From: Niastella yeongjuensis
GTDB lineage: Bacteria > Bacteroidota > Bacteroidia > Chitinophagales > Chitinophagaceae
Direction: 5' to 3'
DNA: 64,000 bases
Assembly (NCBI RefSeq): GCF_900110245.1
Contig: NZ_FOCZ01000014.1
Location: 62,001 to 126,000, forward strand
Positions 18,601-27,058 of this stretch are shown here, piece after piece. The notes beneath the pieces were generated by a model that made no database searches, had not been told where the DNA came from, and saw nothing but the letters and a program-made list of their open reading frames with translations. Both the position numbers and the translations under genes were made by a program. Position 1 is the stretch's first letter. The number at the start of each line of letters is the position of its first letter.

Positions 18601-21076
18601 GAAACTTCACCATCTGGTTCAGTGGATAATACCAGTAACCATCGCTGCCGATACCAAAGAACATCTTCTGTGTATAAATATTGGCGGTGGCGCTGCGGCT
18701 TACCGGCCGACCTGTTTCATCAAACACAGTGGCATAGAAAGTAGCCTTTAACAATCCTTTGTTGGCAAACAAAGCTGGCGCTTCGTACAATTCACTGGCA
18801 TTACCGTTTTCATCGGTGCTGCCTTCTTTCACTACTTTATCGAACGACAGGCCCTGGTTTTCTATACTGAAATTAAACGTTTCGTATTTCTTGGGGTTGA
18901 AATTGATGGAGCTTACCTGGATCTCCGCCTCGTAATTACGATTGGCGGCTGGCGGTCCGAAAAAGTTTGCGGCATTGATGGCCAGGCGGGTGCTTTGTCC
19001 TGGTTCCAGGAAAGGCTTATCCAGTTTGGCGCTTACTTTAATGCGATCGGGTACGAACTCTTCTATACTGAAATTCTTGCTGGCCAGCAGTACGTCGTTC
19101 GACGTATATACTTCCAGCGTATAACTACCGGTGATGGCCGATTCGGAAATGTCTACATCCCCATCGGTAGCCCCTTGTGCATTCAGTGTTTTGCGGAAGT
19201 TCTTTAACTCTTTACCATTGGGCAGCAGGAACTTCATTTTTACCGGCAGTTCACCGGGTGATTTCCATTGGCGATCGCGCAGGATAACAGAGAAATTCAC
19301 TTTTTCGCCCGGACGGTAAATATCGCGCTCGGCATATACAAAGGCATCCAGCCCGGTACTGTTGCTGTGTTTGCCACCTACGTCGAACCGGGAGGTATTA
19401 ACCCGGGTACTGCTGAACGGCAGGTAGTTGAAATCATTGGCTGTTTTGGCAATGATCATGGCAGGTTTAAAACCGGCAAACTCTTTACGGGAGAACGCTA
19501 CTTCGGCCACGCCATCTGCATTGGTAGCACCGGTACCCAGCACCTGGTTATTGTTGCCATACACCACTACGTTCATTCCGTTTACCGGTTGCGCCGTTTT
19601 TATGGAGTTGGCAAATACAAACAGTTTATCATTTCCTTCACGGGCAATTAAACCCAGGTCTGATTTTGAAATGAACCGGCTATCGCTCACCCAGTAATCA
19701 GTAGCTGACCGCAGTTTGATGTGATAAATGCCTTTGAAATCGGGCAGGCGGTCTTCCACATTAAACGTGAACAACCGGCTGTTGCCATATTTAGGCAGCG
19801 AGCGTGCGTCGATCTCCTGTTCATAGATCACATCGCCCAGCGACAGATCGCTGTTGTCGTTATAATCACCGCCATAATATTCTCCGTCTTCTCCTTCGCC
19901 ATCCCCTCTTGAATCTTTCGGATTATATCCATAGCGTTGCGCTGCCAGCAGGTTGCTTTCGTAGATCTTTGAAATGATCACTTTCACCTTTGGCACATTG
20001 GTAATGCGTACTTCTATATTCTGGTTGCCCAGTGCGCTCAGGTATACCGCTTTGCTGTTTCCAAAACTCAACGAAGGTTCCAACTCCCCAAACACCACAT
20101 TATTACTATACTGTTCTCGCAATACACCACCAATACGGCCACGTACCCCTTTGTTGATATTCAGTACATAACTTTTATCGGCATCAAAATTCTCACTGCT
20201 TATTGAAAATCCATCTTCCGATTGTTGAACCGAAAACTTTACCGCCGGTTCAAAACGAATGAGGCTCGCCAGGTTTTCCATTACTACCTGCTGACTGGTA
20301 CGCACATATACCGTTCCGGTTAATCCATCGTGTTCGGCACGTACATCATTCACGGTAAGATTATAAGGAGAAGGAATGAACACTTTATTCTCCAATGGTT
20401 CCTTAGTACCATTGACACCGCCATCGGGTACCAGTCCTTTTTCAAAAGTCACTTTAGCTTCCAGGTCTTTATCCTCCAGCTTCAATCCCGATACGCGGAG
20501 TGAAATGCGGCTGTCGGGACCTTCTGTGATAATGCTATATTTCAACGGCTTGCCACCTACTTCAAGGATCATTTTATCCTTAATAGCAGCCGGACTGATA
20601 GCATAGTTAAAATACAGATCAACCTGTGGATACGCCGAAGTAGAATGCTGATCGGGCAGCATCCAGGTTACGTTGGTATTGTCCAGGTTCAGATAGGGCG
20701 TGTAAAAACTGATTGCCTCGCCTTTTTCGAGCTTGCCATATTTGCTATGGTCAAGCAGATCGCCACTCAGTTTCGCCGTATAACTGGTAGCAGGCGATAG
20801 TGGTTGTGCAGGCGAGAATACCAACTCATCGGGATGTTCCCAACGAAAACGACCGGCAATCTTTGGTTCAAAAGAAATATACTCAGTAGAATCCCAGTTG
20901 TTCAACAACGAATCAGGAACAAGGGATTTATCAAAGCGGAATACCAGGTTACCAAGTGATTGTACCTCACCTTTGGCATTGGTATAGCTAAGGGAAACTG
21001 CGCTACGATTACAGGCGGCTATTATTGATAGCACAAAAACGCCTATTGTAATCAGGGCGATCAATTGCTTACGCAT
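15656..21076 (-). CDS. Bacterial alpha-2-macroglobulin lipoprotein
   Basis: 1806 aa. Signal with lipobox SIIAAC; Cys22 becomes the lipidated residue. The long series of MG beta-sandwich domains is followed by a thioester domain with the intact motif GCTEQ: Cys1348 and Gln1351 would form the internal thioester that traps proteases. The bait-type region and MG10 would precede it, and the C-terminal receptor-like domain ends FEIENPRTKEIPG...VSAEAMYNGEYHSYNGGG. In Gram-negatives the thioester type is YfhM-like, paired with PBP1C, and thought to protect the envelope from foreign proteases. Here it diverges from pbpC with 187 bp between the starts, the expected pairing. Likely anchored to a membrane facing the periplasm. 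A strong terminator follows. Confidence 0.93.
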   Translation of the reverse strand: MRKQLIALITIGVFVLSIIAACNRSAVSLSYTNAKGEVQSLGNLVFRFDKSLVPDSLLNNWDSTEYISFEPKIAGRFRWEHPDELVFSPAQPLSPATSYTAKLSGDLLDHSKYGKLEKGEAISFYTPYLNLDNTNVTWMLPDQHSTSAYPQVDLYFNYAISPAAIKDKMILEVGGKPLKYSIITEGPDSRISLRVSGLKLEDKDLEAKVTFEKGLVPDGGVNGTKEPLENKVFIPSPYNLTVNDVRAEHDGLTGTVYVRTSQQVVMENLASLIRFEPAVKFSVQQSEDGFSISSENFDADKSYVLNINKGVRGRIGGVLREQYSNNVVFGELEPSLSFGNSKAVYLSALGNQNIEVRITNVPKVKVIISKIYESNLLAAQRYGYNPKDSRGDGEGEDGEYYGGDYNDNSDLSLGDVIYEQEIDARSLPKYGNSRLFTFNVEDRLPDFKGIYHIKLRSATDYWVSDSRFISKSDLGLIAREGNDKLFVFANSIKTAQPVNGMNVVVYGNNNQVLGTGATNADGVAEVAFSRKEFAGFKPAMIIAKTANDFNYLPFSSTRVNTSRFDVGGKHSNSTGLDAFVYAERDIYRPGEKVNFSVILRDRQWKSPGELPVKMKFLLPNGKELKNFRKTLNAQGATDGDVDISESAITGSYTLEVYTSNDVLLASKNFSIEEFVPDRIKVSAKLDKPFLEPGQSTRLAINAANFFGPPAANRNYEAEIQVSSINFNPKKYETFNFSIENQGLSFDKVVKEGSTDENGNASELYEAPALFANKGLLKATFYATVFDETGRPVSRSATANIYTQKMFFGIGSDGYWYYPLNQMVKFPIIALDKDEHVLNGARAQVKVIKHEYRTVISKSGDYFRYESQKDDRVVAEQTVSISGESSTYSFVPRSPGNYELQVAVPGSASYVSKTFYSYGFWGGENTSFEVNTEGNIDIEADKSSYEAGENAKLLFKTPFSGRMLVTLETDKVVSYQYVNVDNRTASVDLKMTAEHLPNVYVTATLIKPHDVSEIPLTVAHGYKSLRVEEKSRKINVEIVAQKSVRSRTHQKVTVKAAPNSFVTLAAVDNGVLQITGFETPDPYNHFYAAKALEVNGYDLYPLLFPELKATLSSTGGDGELDMTKRTNPMPAKRFKIVSYWSGSTKTGGSGEAEFEFDIPQFSGEVRLMAVAYKDESFGSNETAMTVADPLVLSTALPRFLSPGDTVTVPVTITNTTKGSTSATATLNVSGPLNVLGDKQQSVSLNSNSEGQAIFQVVAAPAVSVGKIKVEVQGLGEKFTDETEISVRPASPLQVVTGSGSLSGGNAQHLNIPLNDFMPNSTDYQLVISRSPALELGKQLRYLVSYPYGCTEQTVSTAFPQLYIGDLADQLRTNAVGKSAANYNVLEAIRKIKLRQLYNGAVTLWDGEGTEDWWATIYAAHFLLEAQKAGFEVDKNVLNGILNYMNNRLKNRETILYYYNRDQKKKIAPKEVAYSLYVLALAGKPNVSAMNYYKANAMLLSLDCKYLLSVAYAVAGDKAKFKELLPSSFAGEVSVAQTGGSYYSDIRDESIALNALVDADPANAQIPVMAKHVADKLKQRYWYSTQECSFSFLALGKMARAASKATISADVKVNGKTVGSVSTSPLKLSAKQLGGTNIDIASKGEGRLYYFWQSEGISVSGSYKEEDSYLKVRRRFFDRYGRAVDGNTFNQNDLVIVQITLEKSYSGDVDNIAISDMIPAGFEIENPRTKEIPGMEWIKDAATPTALDVRDDRINLFDNLSGSRKTYYYAVRAVSPGNYKMGPVSAEAMYNGEYHSYNGGGVIRVIKK

Positions 21077-21263
21077 ATAGGGTTAAAAGTATTAGCGTGG
21101 TTAGGTCCAACCCAGTCCCGGTAAACAATCCGGAGCGGGTTGAAGGCGTTAAAATACAAAAAGGAATATAAATATTATACTGTTCCTTTTGTTGATAGAA
21201 AGAAAACCGGAAATTAGCAAGGAAACTACGGAGGAAGGCTTGACGAAGCCCCCCAACACACAC

Positions 21264-23648
21264 ATGAAAACCCCAAAAAGAAAAACCATACCGCAATTTA
21301 TTAATCGTATAATAACCTGGCGTCCCCGCCATCGTTATGCCCAGGTAGCATTCAAATGGAGTAAACGATTATTGCTTTCTATTTTTATTGCACTTATTCT
21401 TTTCTTCTCACTTAACTGGGTATTCCCGTTGCCTGATCGCATCGAATATTCAACTATAATTACTGATAGCAAAGGGGAGGTATTGCATGCTTTTCTAACC
21501 AAAGATGAAAAGTGGCGGATGAAAACCGAGCTGGAAGAGATCTCGCCGTTGTTGCGAAAAACTATTATCGAAAAAGAAGACAAATATTTTTACCGGCATC
21601 CGGGCATTAATGCGCTGGCCGTTGGCCGTGCATTTGTCAAAAACATCTTTCGCTGGAAGCGTACTTCCGGCGCCTCTACCATTACCATGCAGGTGGCCCG
21701 CGCACTGGAACCCAAAGGCAGGACCTATTTTAATAAGATAGTTGAAATGTTCCGGGCACTACAGCTGGAACATAAGTACAGCAAGAACGAGATTTTGCAA
21801 TTATACCTGAATCTGGTTCCCTATGGTGGTAACATTGAAGGGGTGAAGTCGGCTGCTATTCTTTATTTTAAAAAGAACCCCGATCACCTGTCACTGGCCG
21901 AGATCACCGCCCTTTCTATTATCCCCAACCGCCCATCGTCGTTGGTAATGGGCAAACACAATGACCGCATTGTGCAGGAACGTAACCGCTGGCTGCAACG
22001 ATTTGCCAAGGACAATGTGTTCACCCAAAAAGAAATTGCCGATGCATTAAGCGAACCACTCAATGCAATCCGGGGCACTGTTCCCCAGCTGATCCCGCAC
22101 CTGGCCTGGAAGCTGAAACAACAGGGTGGCGATATCATTAAAACCAATATTGAACAGAATACCCAGTTAAAGACCGAAAAACTGGTAGCAGATTACGCCC
22201 GCATTCTCACCCTTAAAAACATCCGCAATGCAGCCGTGATCATCATCGATAACCAGACCCACAATGTGATCACGTATGTAGGGTCGGCCAACTTTACAGA
22301 TACCATCGATGCGGGACAGGTAAACGGCGCCAAAGCCATCCGCCAGCCCGGCAGTACGTTAAAACCATTGTTGTATGGACTTTGCATCGATGAGGGGTTG
22401 ATGACGCCCAAAGCTATCATCACCGATGTGGCAGTAAACTATGGCGGCTATGCGCCCGAGAACTACGACAAACAATTCAATGGGTATGTTACCATGGAGT
22501 ATGCACTGGAACATTCCCTGAACATACCAGCAGTTAAAAGCCTGCAAGGGCTGGGCCTGGAACCATTTATTGACAAGCTGACTGTCTGCAATTTTCAACA
22601 GGTAAAAAAAGACAAACGCAAACTCGGTCTTTCCCTGATATTAGGTGGGTGCGGCGCAACGCTCGAAGAACTGACGGGTATGTACACCATCTTTGCCAAC
22701 AATGGGCGATATGTATCGCCCAGGTATACCCAGGAAGCATTTCATCAACCCGGTGAGGGGGAGAAGATCTTAACGCCCGCCGCCACGTTTATGATCAATG
22801 AGATCCTGTCGAAAGTAAACCGGCCCGACTTTCCGCTTAACTGGCAAAGCACCGAACACATGCCCAAGATTGCCTGGAAAACCGGCACCTCATATGGCCG
22901 CCGCGATGCCTGGAGTATTGGTTATAATAAAAAATATACCGTAGGTATCTGGACGGGCAACTTCTCGGCCCTGGGTATTCCTGAATTAAGCGGTGCCAAT
23001 ATTGCCACGCCCCTGCTGTTTAAGATCTTCAACACCATCGACTACGACAGCGATCAGGAATGGTTCAGTCAGCCAACCGACTGCGACATGCGCATAGTAT
23101 GTTCAGAAACCGGGATGCCACCCGGCGAGCATTGTGAAAACACGGTTAGCGATTATTTTATTCCGCTTATTTCATCGACCCAGCTTTGTAACAACATGCA
23201 GGAGATAGCCATTTCGGCCAATGAAAAGATCTCGTATTGCAAAACCTGTCAGCCGGCCGGCGGCTATAAAAAGAAATGGTACCGAACGGTAACTCCCGAT
23301 ATGCAGCGCTATTTTGACGAACGCCATATTGTATATGAAAAGATGCCGGAACATAATCCTGCCTGTGAGCGGGTGTTCAAGGATGGTGGCCCTGCCATTA
23401 CTTCTCCGCGAAGCGGAACGGAATATTTTATCAGCAAAAAACACCCGGAGCCGTTGCAGCTGTCGTGTAATGTGGGGAATGATGTGCACAAGGTGTACTG
23501 GTATGTCAACAACCAGTTTTACAAAGCAGATGAAGCGCACAACCGCCAGTTCTTTATGCCCGAAGAAGGGCCGGTGAAGATTTCCTGTACAGATGATAAA
23601 GGAAGGAACAGAGATATCTGGATAAGAGTGAAGTATGTTGATTTATAA
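21264..23648 (+). CDS. pbpC: Penicillin-binding protein 1C
   Basis: 794 aa from the ATG at 21264; the longer TTG reading from 21189 is less likely. Cytoplasmic tail with many basic residues, one membrane anchor (36-52), then a glycosyltransferase (GT51) domain with the catalytic Glu in EDKYFYRHPG (about 105-114) and the second motif GASTITMQVAR. The transpeptidase domain has S364-T-L-K, S418-L-N and K539-T-G, all three motifs intact. C-terminal residues about 700-794 match the BiPBP_C domain specific to PBP1C. It polymerises glycan and may cross-link peptides of peptidoglycan on the periplasmic side. Divergent from the alpha-2-macroglobulin gene; convergent with the DUF2807 gene only 6 bp away. 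Confidence 0.95.
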   Translation: MKTPKRKTIPQFINRIITWRPRHRYAQVAFKWSKRLLLSIFIALILFFSLNWVFPLPDRIEYSTIITDSKGEVLHAFLTKDEKWRMKTELEEISPLLRKTIIEKEDKYFYRHPGINALAVGRAFVKNIFRWKRTSGASTITMQVARALEPKGRTYFNKIVEMFRALQLEHKYSKNEILQLYLNLVPYGGNIEGVKSAAILYFKKNPDHLSLAEITALSIIPNRPSSLVMGKHNDRIVQERNRWLQRFAKDNVFTQKEIADALSEPLNAIRGTVPQLIPHLAWKLKQQGGDIIKTNIEQNTQLKTEKLVADYARILTLKNIRNAAVIIIDNQTHNVITYVGSANFTDTIDAGQVNGAKAIRQPGSTLKPLLYGLCIDEGLMTPKAIITDVAVNYGGYAPENYDKQFNGYVTMEYALEHSLNIPAVKSLQGLGLEPFIDKLTVCNFQQVKKDKRKLGLSLILGGCGATLEELTGMYTIFANNGRYVSPRYTQEAFHQPGEGEKILTPAATFMINEILSKVNRPDFPLNWQSTEHMPKIAWKTGTSYGRRDAWSIGYNKKYTVGIWTGNFSALGIPELSGANIATPLLFKIFNTIDYDSDQEWFSQPTDCDMRIVCSETGMPPGEHCENTVSDYFIPLISSTQLCNNMQEIAISANEKISYCKTCQPAGGYKKKWYRTVTPDMQRYFDERHIVYEKMPEHNPACERVFKDGGPAITSPRSGTEYFISKKHPEPLQLSCNVGNDVHKVYWYVNNQFYKADEAHNRQFFMPEEGPVKISCTDDKGRNRDIWIRVKYVDL

Positions 23649-23654
23649 AGTTGA

Positions 23655-24374
23655 CTAATCGACTTTTTTAACGCTTCCGCTACCGGAGATATTGGTGCTT
23701 GCCTGCGCAGCGCCTTTATACCGCACATCGCCACTGCCGGAAACATTGGCCTGCAGTTTTACACTGGAATAAACCTGCACATTACCGCTTCCGCTCACAT
23801 TCAACTCAGCTTCTTCAGCCATTAATTTCATTGCCTTTATATCGCCGGAACCACTCACCTGCCCATAAATTTTCTTTGTTTCACCGGTGAGTTCAATACC
23901 ACCGCTGCCGGAAACATGGGTATTAATTTCAGGTGCATCTACGTCTAAATTAATATCACTGCTTCCTGAAACACTAATGGTGAGTTGTTTGTCGCTGGTG
24001 ATCTTTGTTTCGGATTTTATATTGCCAGAACCACTTGATTTAATGGTGTTAAAAACAGGCGAAGTAACATAGATCCTTACACCCTTGCGTGGCTGTAGCC
24101 AGATGTTATCTTCCGTTTCAATATTCAGCACATCATTTTCCATATTCATAACAATATGAGGCAGGATATTGTCCTCTGCTTCAATTTTTACCCCGGTCTG
24201 ACTGCCTTGAGTAAGGTATACATCAAAAGAAGCATGCAGTTCAACGCCTTTGATCTCGCCGAACTGTTTTGTCTCCGTTGTCAAATGGCCATTTCCCTTT
24301 ATGCGGTGACCATGCCAGAAACAGGAGCTCAATGCTACCAATGCTATCGATAATACAAGCGCTGTCTTTTTCAT
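23655..24374 (-). CDS. Head-GIN domain (DUF2807) lipoprotein, paralogue 1
   Basis: 239 aa. Signal peptide with a Cys at residue 18 (VALSSC), so probably lipidated. The rest is a DUF2807 right-handed beta-helix built from repeated turns: the motif V-S-G-S-G recurs about seven times between residues 110 and 237, each marking one rung. The family is abundant in Bacteroidota and its function is unknown; an outer-membrane or surface-facing scaffold is plausible. It lies 25 bp downstream of its paralogue on the same strand, so the two are probably one operon made by tandem duplication. No enzyme motifs seen. Confidence 0.87.
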   Translation of the reverse strand: MKKTALVLSIALVALSSCFWHGHRIKGNGHLTTETKQFGEIKGVELHASFDVYLTQGSQTGVKIEAEDNILPHIVMNMENDVLNIETEDNIWLQPRKGVRIYVTSPVFNTIKSSGSGNIKSETKITSDKQLTISVSGSSDINLDVDAPEINTHVSGSGGIELTGETKKIYGQVSGSGDIKAMKLMAEEAELNVSGSGNVQVYSSVKLQANVSGSGDVRYKGAAQASTNISGSGSVKKVD

Positions 24375-24399
24375 ATATGGTTGGTTACTGGTGTTTGAA

Positions 24400-25119
24400 T
24401 TATTTCACCTGGTTTATACTGCCATTCCCGGTAATATGCGTAGAAGGTTGTGCATTTCCTTTGTAATGCAGGTTGCCATTTCCGGTAACAGTCACATCCA
24501 GTTTTACACTGGCATATACTTCTGCATCACCATTGCCCAGTATTTTCACTTTGGTTTCTTCCGCCATCAGGTCGTATGCCTTTAAATTGCCATTGCCGGT
24601 TAGTTTACAGTCAAAATTTTTAGACTGGCCTTTTAATTCGATGCCGCCGTTACCGGTTAATTCAGCTGCCACCTCAGGCGCATCTACACGCAGGTTAACA
24701 TGGCCATTCCCGGCTACTTTCAGGTCCAGTTTGGAAGAATCTGTAATGGTGGTTTGGCCAACTATATCGCCGGAGCCGTAAGAATGTATTTGTTTGAACC
24801 GGGGAGCAGTTACATATACTTTTATGGTACGGTTTGGGCGAAGCCATACTTCATCCCTGGTATCGATCTGCAGATTATCATTATCGATATAGGTTTCAAT
24901 ATAAGGCAGCAGGTTGCTTTCTGCTTCAATTTTTACGGAAGCCGGGCTGCCAACAGCTACATACACATTAAAATTGCCATGCGATGTAACGCCGGAAAAA
25001 CCACTTACCTGCCGGTTTTCGGTGGTTACCTGTTCATTTCCTTTTATGCGTTTGCCGGGAAAGTGGCAACTGGTTCCAATAACGGCAGTCAATACAAACA
25101 GAGCGGCCCATTTTTTCAT
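24400..25119 (-). CDS. Head-GIN domain (DUF2807) lipoprotein, paralogue 2
   Basis: 239 aa from the ATG at 25119 (MKKWAALFVLTAVIGTSC, lipobox ending at Cys18). Earlier in-frame codons lack signal character. Same length and layout as the downstream paralogue, but the turn motif of the beta-helix is T-G-N-G (or A-G-N-G) where the other has S-G-S-G; the change runs through nearly every rung. Both keep a common N-terminal block (KRIKGNEQVTTENRQ against HRIKGNGHLTTETKQ). Function unknown. First gene of the likely two-gene operon. Confidence 0.87.
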   Translation of the reverse strand: MKKWAALFVLTAVIGTSCHFPGKRIKGNEQVTTENRQVSGFSGVTSHGNFNVYVAVGSPASVKIEAESNLLPYIETYIDNDNLQIDTRDEVWLRPNRTIKVYVTAPRFKQIHSYGSGDIVGQTTITDSSKLDLKVAGNGHVNLRVDAPEVAAELTGNGGIELKGQSKNFDCKLTGNGNLKAYDLMAEETKVKILGNGDAEVYASVKLDVTVTGNGNLHYKGNAQPSTHITGNGSINQVK

Positions 25120-25239
25120 ATATGTAGGTTTAGTTTGAATAGGTATTACAATATACCCGGTTTTTATAGCATTTGACGCAATTCGCAGCAAAATGTTACA
25201 GTAATAGGCTGATGAATAAGGTTTTATTGTAATCCGGCA

Positions 25240-25371
25240 TGCCAGTTCAAAGTTTGATGTTCAAACCCACCCCTACCCCTCCCAGAAGTTCCCGGGAGGG
25301 GATTCCTTAAAATAAGCATCGCCTTTTTTCTCTCTGCCTTCTGCCCTCTGCCTTCTGCCTTTAAGCTGTAT
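25240..25371. repeat. Array and palindrome cluster between DUF2807 and guaA
   Basis: Four elements lie in this divergent gap: TTCAAAG-type heptamers (about 25243-25265), a GC palindrome CCCCTCCC/GGGAGGGG (25276-25301), inverted GGCAGAR heptamers (25331-25360), and an inverted TTAYAGC unit (about 25361-25371). The last ends 6 bp before the -7-like box of guaA. Confidence 0.75.
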
Positions 25372-25376
25372 TTTCT

Positions 25377-25384
25377 TACCTTCG
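25377..25384 (+). promoter_or_regulatory. Possible -7 box of guaA
   Basis: TACCTTCG differs from TAnnTTTG at one base. It lies 7 bp before the ATG, which would give a very short leader. Confidence 0.35.
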
Positions 25385-25391
25385 CACCACC

Positions 25392-26924
25392 ATGACGGAA
25401 AAGATTCTTATTCTCGATTTCGGCAGTCAGTATACTCAATTGATTGCCAGGGCCGTCCGGGAGGCCAACGTGTATTGCGAAATAATTCCCTATCACAAAA
25501 AAGTTGAATTTGATCCTTCACTGAGAGGTATAATCCTGTCGGGTTCGCCTTTTTCCGTGAACGACGTCAATGCCCCGGAAGTAGATGTTAAAGCCCTGAA
25601 CCAGCAACTGCCCGTTTTAGGAGTTTGCTATGGTGCCCAGTTAACGGCCAAACAATTCGGCGGACAGGTTGCCAAAAGCAACAAACGCGAATACGGTCGT
25701 GCCCTGATGCACAAACAAACCGAAGACGTGTTGCTGAAAGATGTTATGGAGCAATCGCAGGTTTGGATGAGCCATAGCGACTCTGTACTGCAATTGCCCA
25801 CCGGGTTCAGCGTGCTGGCCACTACCGACGGCATCCCCTTCGCTGCCTTTAAAAAGAACAGTGAAACCAATCCCCTGTACTGTGTGCAGTTCCACCCCGA
25901 AGTATACCACTCGGTGGAAGGGAAAAAAATGATCAAGAATTTCCTGGTAAATATCTGCGGCGTTAAGCAAGACTGGACACCCGCCCACTTTATCACCGAT
26001 ACGGTAAACGACCTGAAAAAACAGATCGGCGACCGTAAAGTGATCATGGCCCTGAGCGGCGGTGTTGACTCTACCGTTGCAGCAACATTGATTCATAAGG
26101 CCATTGGTAAAAACCTGTATGGCATTTTTGTGGACAATGGCGTACTGCGCAAAAACGAATTTGAGCAGGTACTGGAAACCTATAAAACCATTGGCCTGAA
26201 CGTAAAAGGCGTAAACGCCAAACAACTATTTTACGATCAGCTGGCAGGTAAAACCGACCCCGAAGCCAAACGTAAAACCATCGGCCGCCTGTTTATTGAA
26301 GTATTTCAACAGGAAGCCAAGGCTTTTGAAGGCGTTGAGCTGTTGGGCCAGGGTACCATTTACCCCGATGTGATCGAAAGCGTATCGGTGCATGGCCCTT
26401 CGGTAACCATCAAATCGCACCACAATGTGGGCGGCCTACCCGATATTATGCACCTGGAACTGGTAGAACCTTTACGCTACCTGTTTAAAGATGAAGTACG
26501 CCGCGTGGGTGCAGAACTGGGAATTCCCAGCGAACTGTTAAATCGTCATCCTTTCCCCGGTCCCGGTTTGGCCATCCGCATCCTGGGTGAAATCACCCCC
26601 GAAAAGGTGCAATTATTACAGGAAGCCGACCACCGTTATGTACAGGGATTGAAGGAACATAAATTATACGACCAGGTATGGCAGGCAGGCGCCATCTTAC
26701 TACCGGTTAAGAGTGTGGGAGTTATGGGTGATGAAAGAACGTACGAATTCACCGTAGCTTTACGAGCCGTAACATCGGTAGACGGTATGACCGCCGACTG
26801 GGCTCACCTCCCTTATGAATTTTTGGCACATATTTCGACTGATATCATCAACAATGTGAGAGGGATTAACCGGGTGGTATACGACATCAGCAGTAAACCA
26901 CCTGCAACGATAGAATGGGAGTAA
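25392..26924 (+). CDS. guaA: GMP synthase (glutamine-hydrolysing)
   Basis: 510 aa. Converts XMP to GMP using glutamine and ATP, in the cytoplasm. The N-terminal class I amidotransferase domain has the nucleophile Cys79 in GVCYGAQ, with the His-Glu pair in [10 protein letters not shown]. The ATP-pyrophosphatase domain has the P-loop [11 protein letters not shown] (near 219-229), and the C-terminal dimerisation domain ends in the family-typical KPPATIEWE. Length and motifs are complete. Monocistronic, between a repeat cluster and a large inverted-repeat array. Confidence 0.98.
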   Translation: MTEKILILDFGSQYTQLIARAVREANVYCEIIPYHKKVEFDPSLRGIILSGSPFSVNDVNAPEVDVKALNQQLPVLGVCYGAQLTAKQFGGQVAKSNKREYGRALMHKQTEDVLLKDVMEQSQVWMSHSDSVLQLPTGFSVLATTDGIPFAAFKKNSETNPLYCVQFHPEVYHSVEGKKMIKNFLVNICGVKQDWTPAHFITDTVNDLKKQIGDRKVIMALSGGVDSTVAATLIHKAIGKNLYGIFVDNGVLRKNEFEQVLETYKTIGLNVKGVNAKQLFYDQLAGKTDPEAKRKTIGRLFIEVFQQEAKAFEGVELLGQGTIYPDVIESVSVHGPSVTIKSHHNVGGLPDIMHLELVEPLRYLFKDEVRRVGAELGIPSELLNRHPFPGPGLAIRILGEITPEKVQLLQEADHRYVQGLKEHKLYDQVWQAGAILLPVKSVGVMGDERTYEFTVALRAVTSVDGMTADWAHLPYEFLAHISTDIINNVRGINRVVYDISSKPPATIEWE

Positions 26925-26936
26925 ACGTCTAAAACA

Positions 26937-26994
26937 TTGTTACCGGTTACCAGTTACCGGGTGCCGGGAAAACCGGTAACCGGCAACTGGTAAC
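26937..26994. repeat. GTTACCR heptamer arrays in inverted arrangement after guaA
   Basis: Three GTTACCR heptamers run outward from guaA and an inverted set runs outward from the next gene. Together they form a hairpin: GTTACCAGTTACCGG (26946-26960) pairs with CCGGCAACTGGTAAC (26980-26994), 14 of 15 bases. It may act as the guaA terminator, though a T tract is missing. The right arm overlaps a -7 box. Confidence 0.7.
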
Positions 26995-26998
26995 TTTG
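26991..26998 (+). promoter_or_regulatory. Possible -7 box built from repeat sequence
   Basis: TAACTTTG matches TAnnTTTG exactly and overlaps the right arm of the GTTACCR inverted repeat. It lies 60 bp before the ATG at 27059. No clear -33 element. Confidence 0.4.
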
Positions 26999-27058
26999 AG
27001 TTATATGAGGATGAAAATAGTAGTGATTTTACAATACTTAGCCAATAAAAGATTCCCT

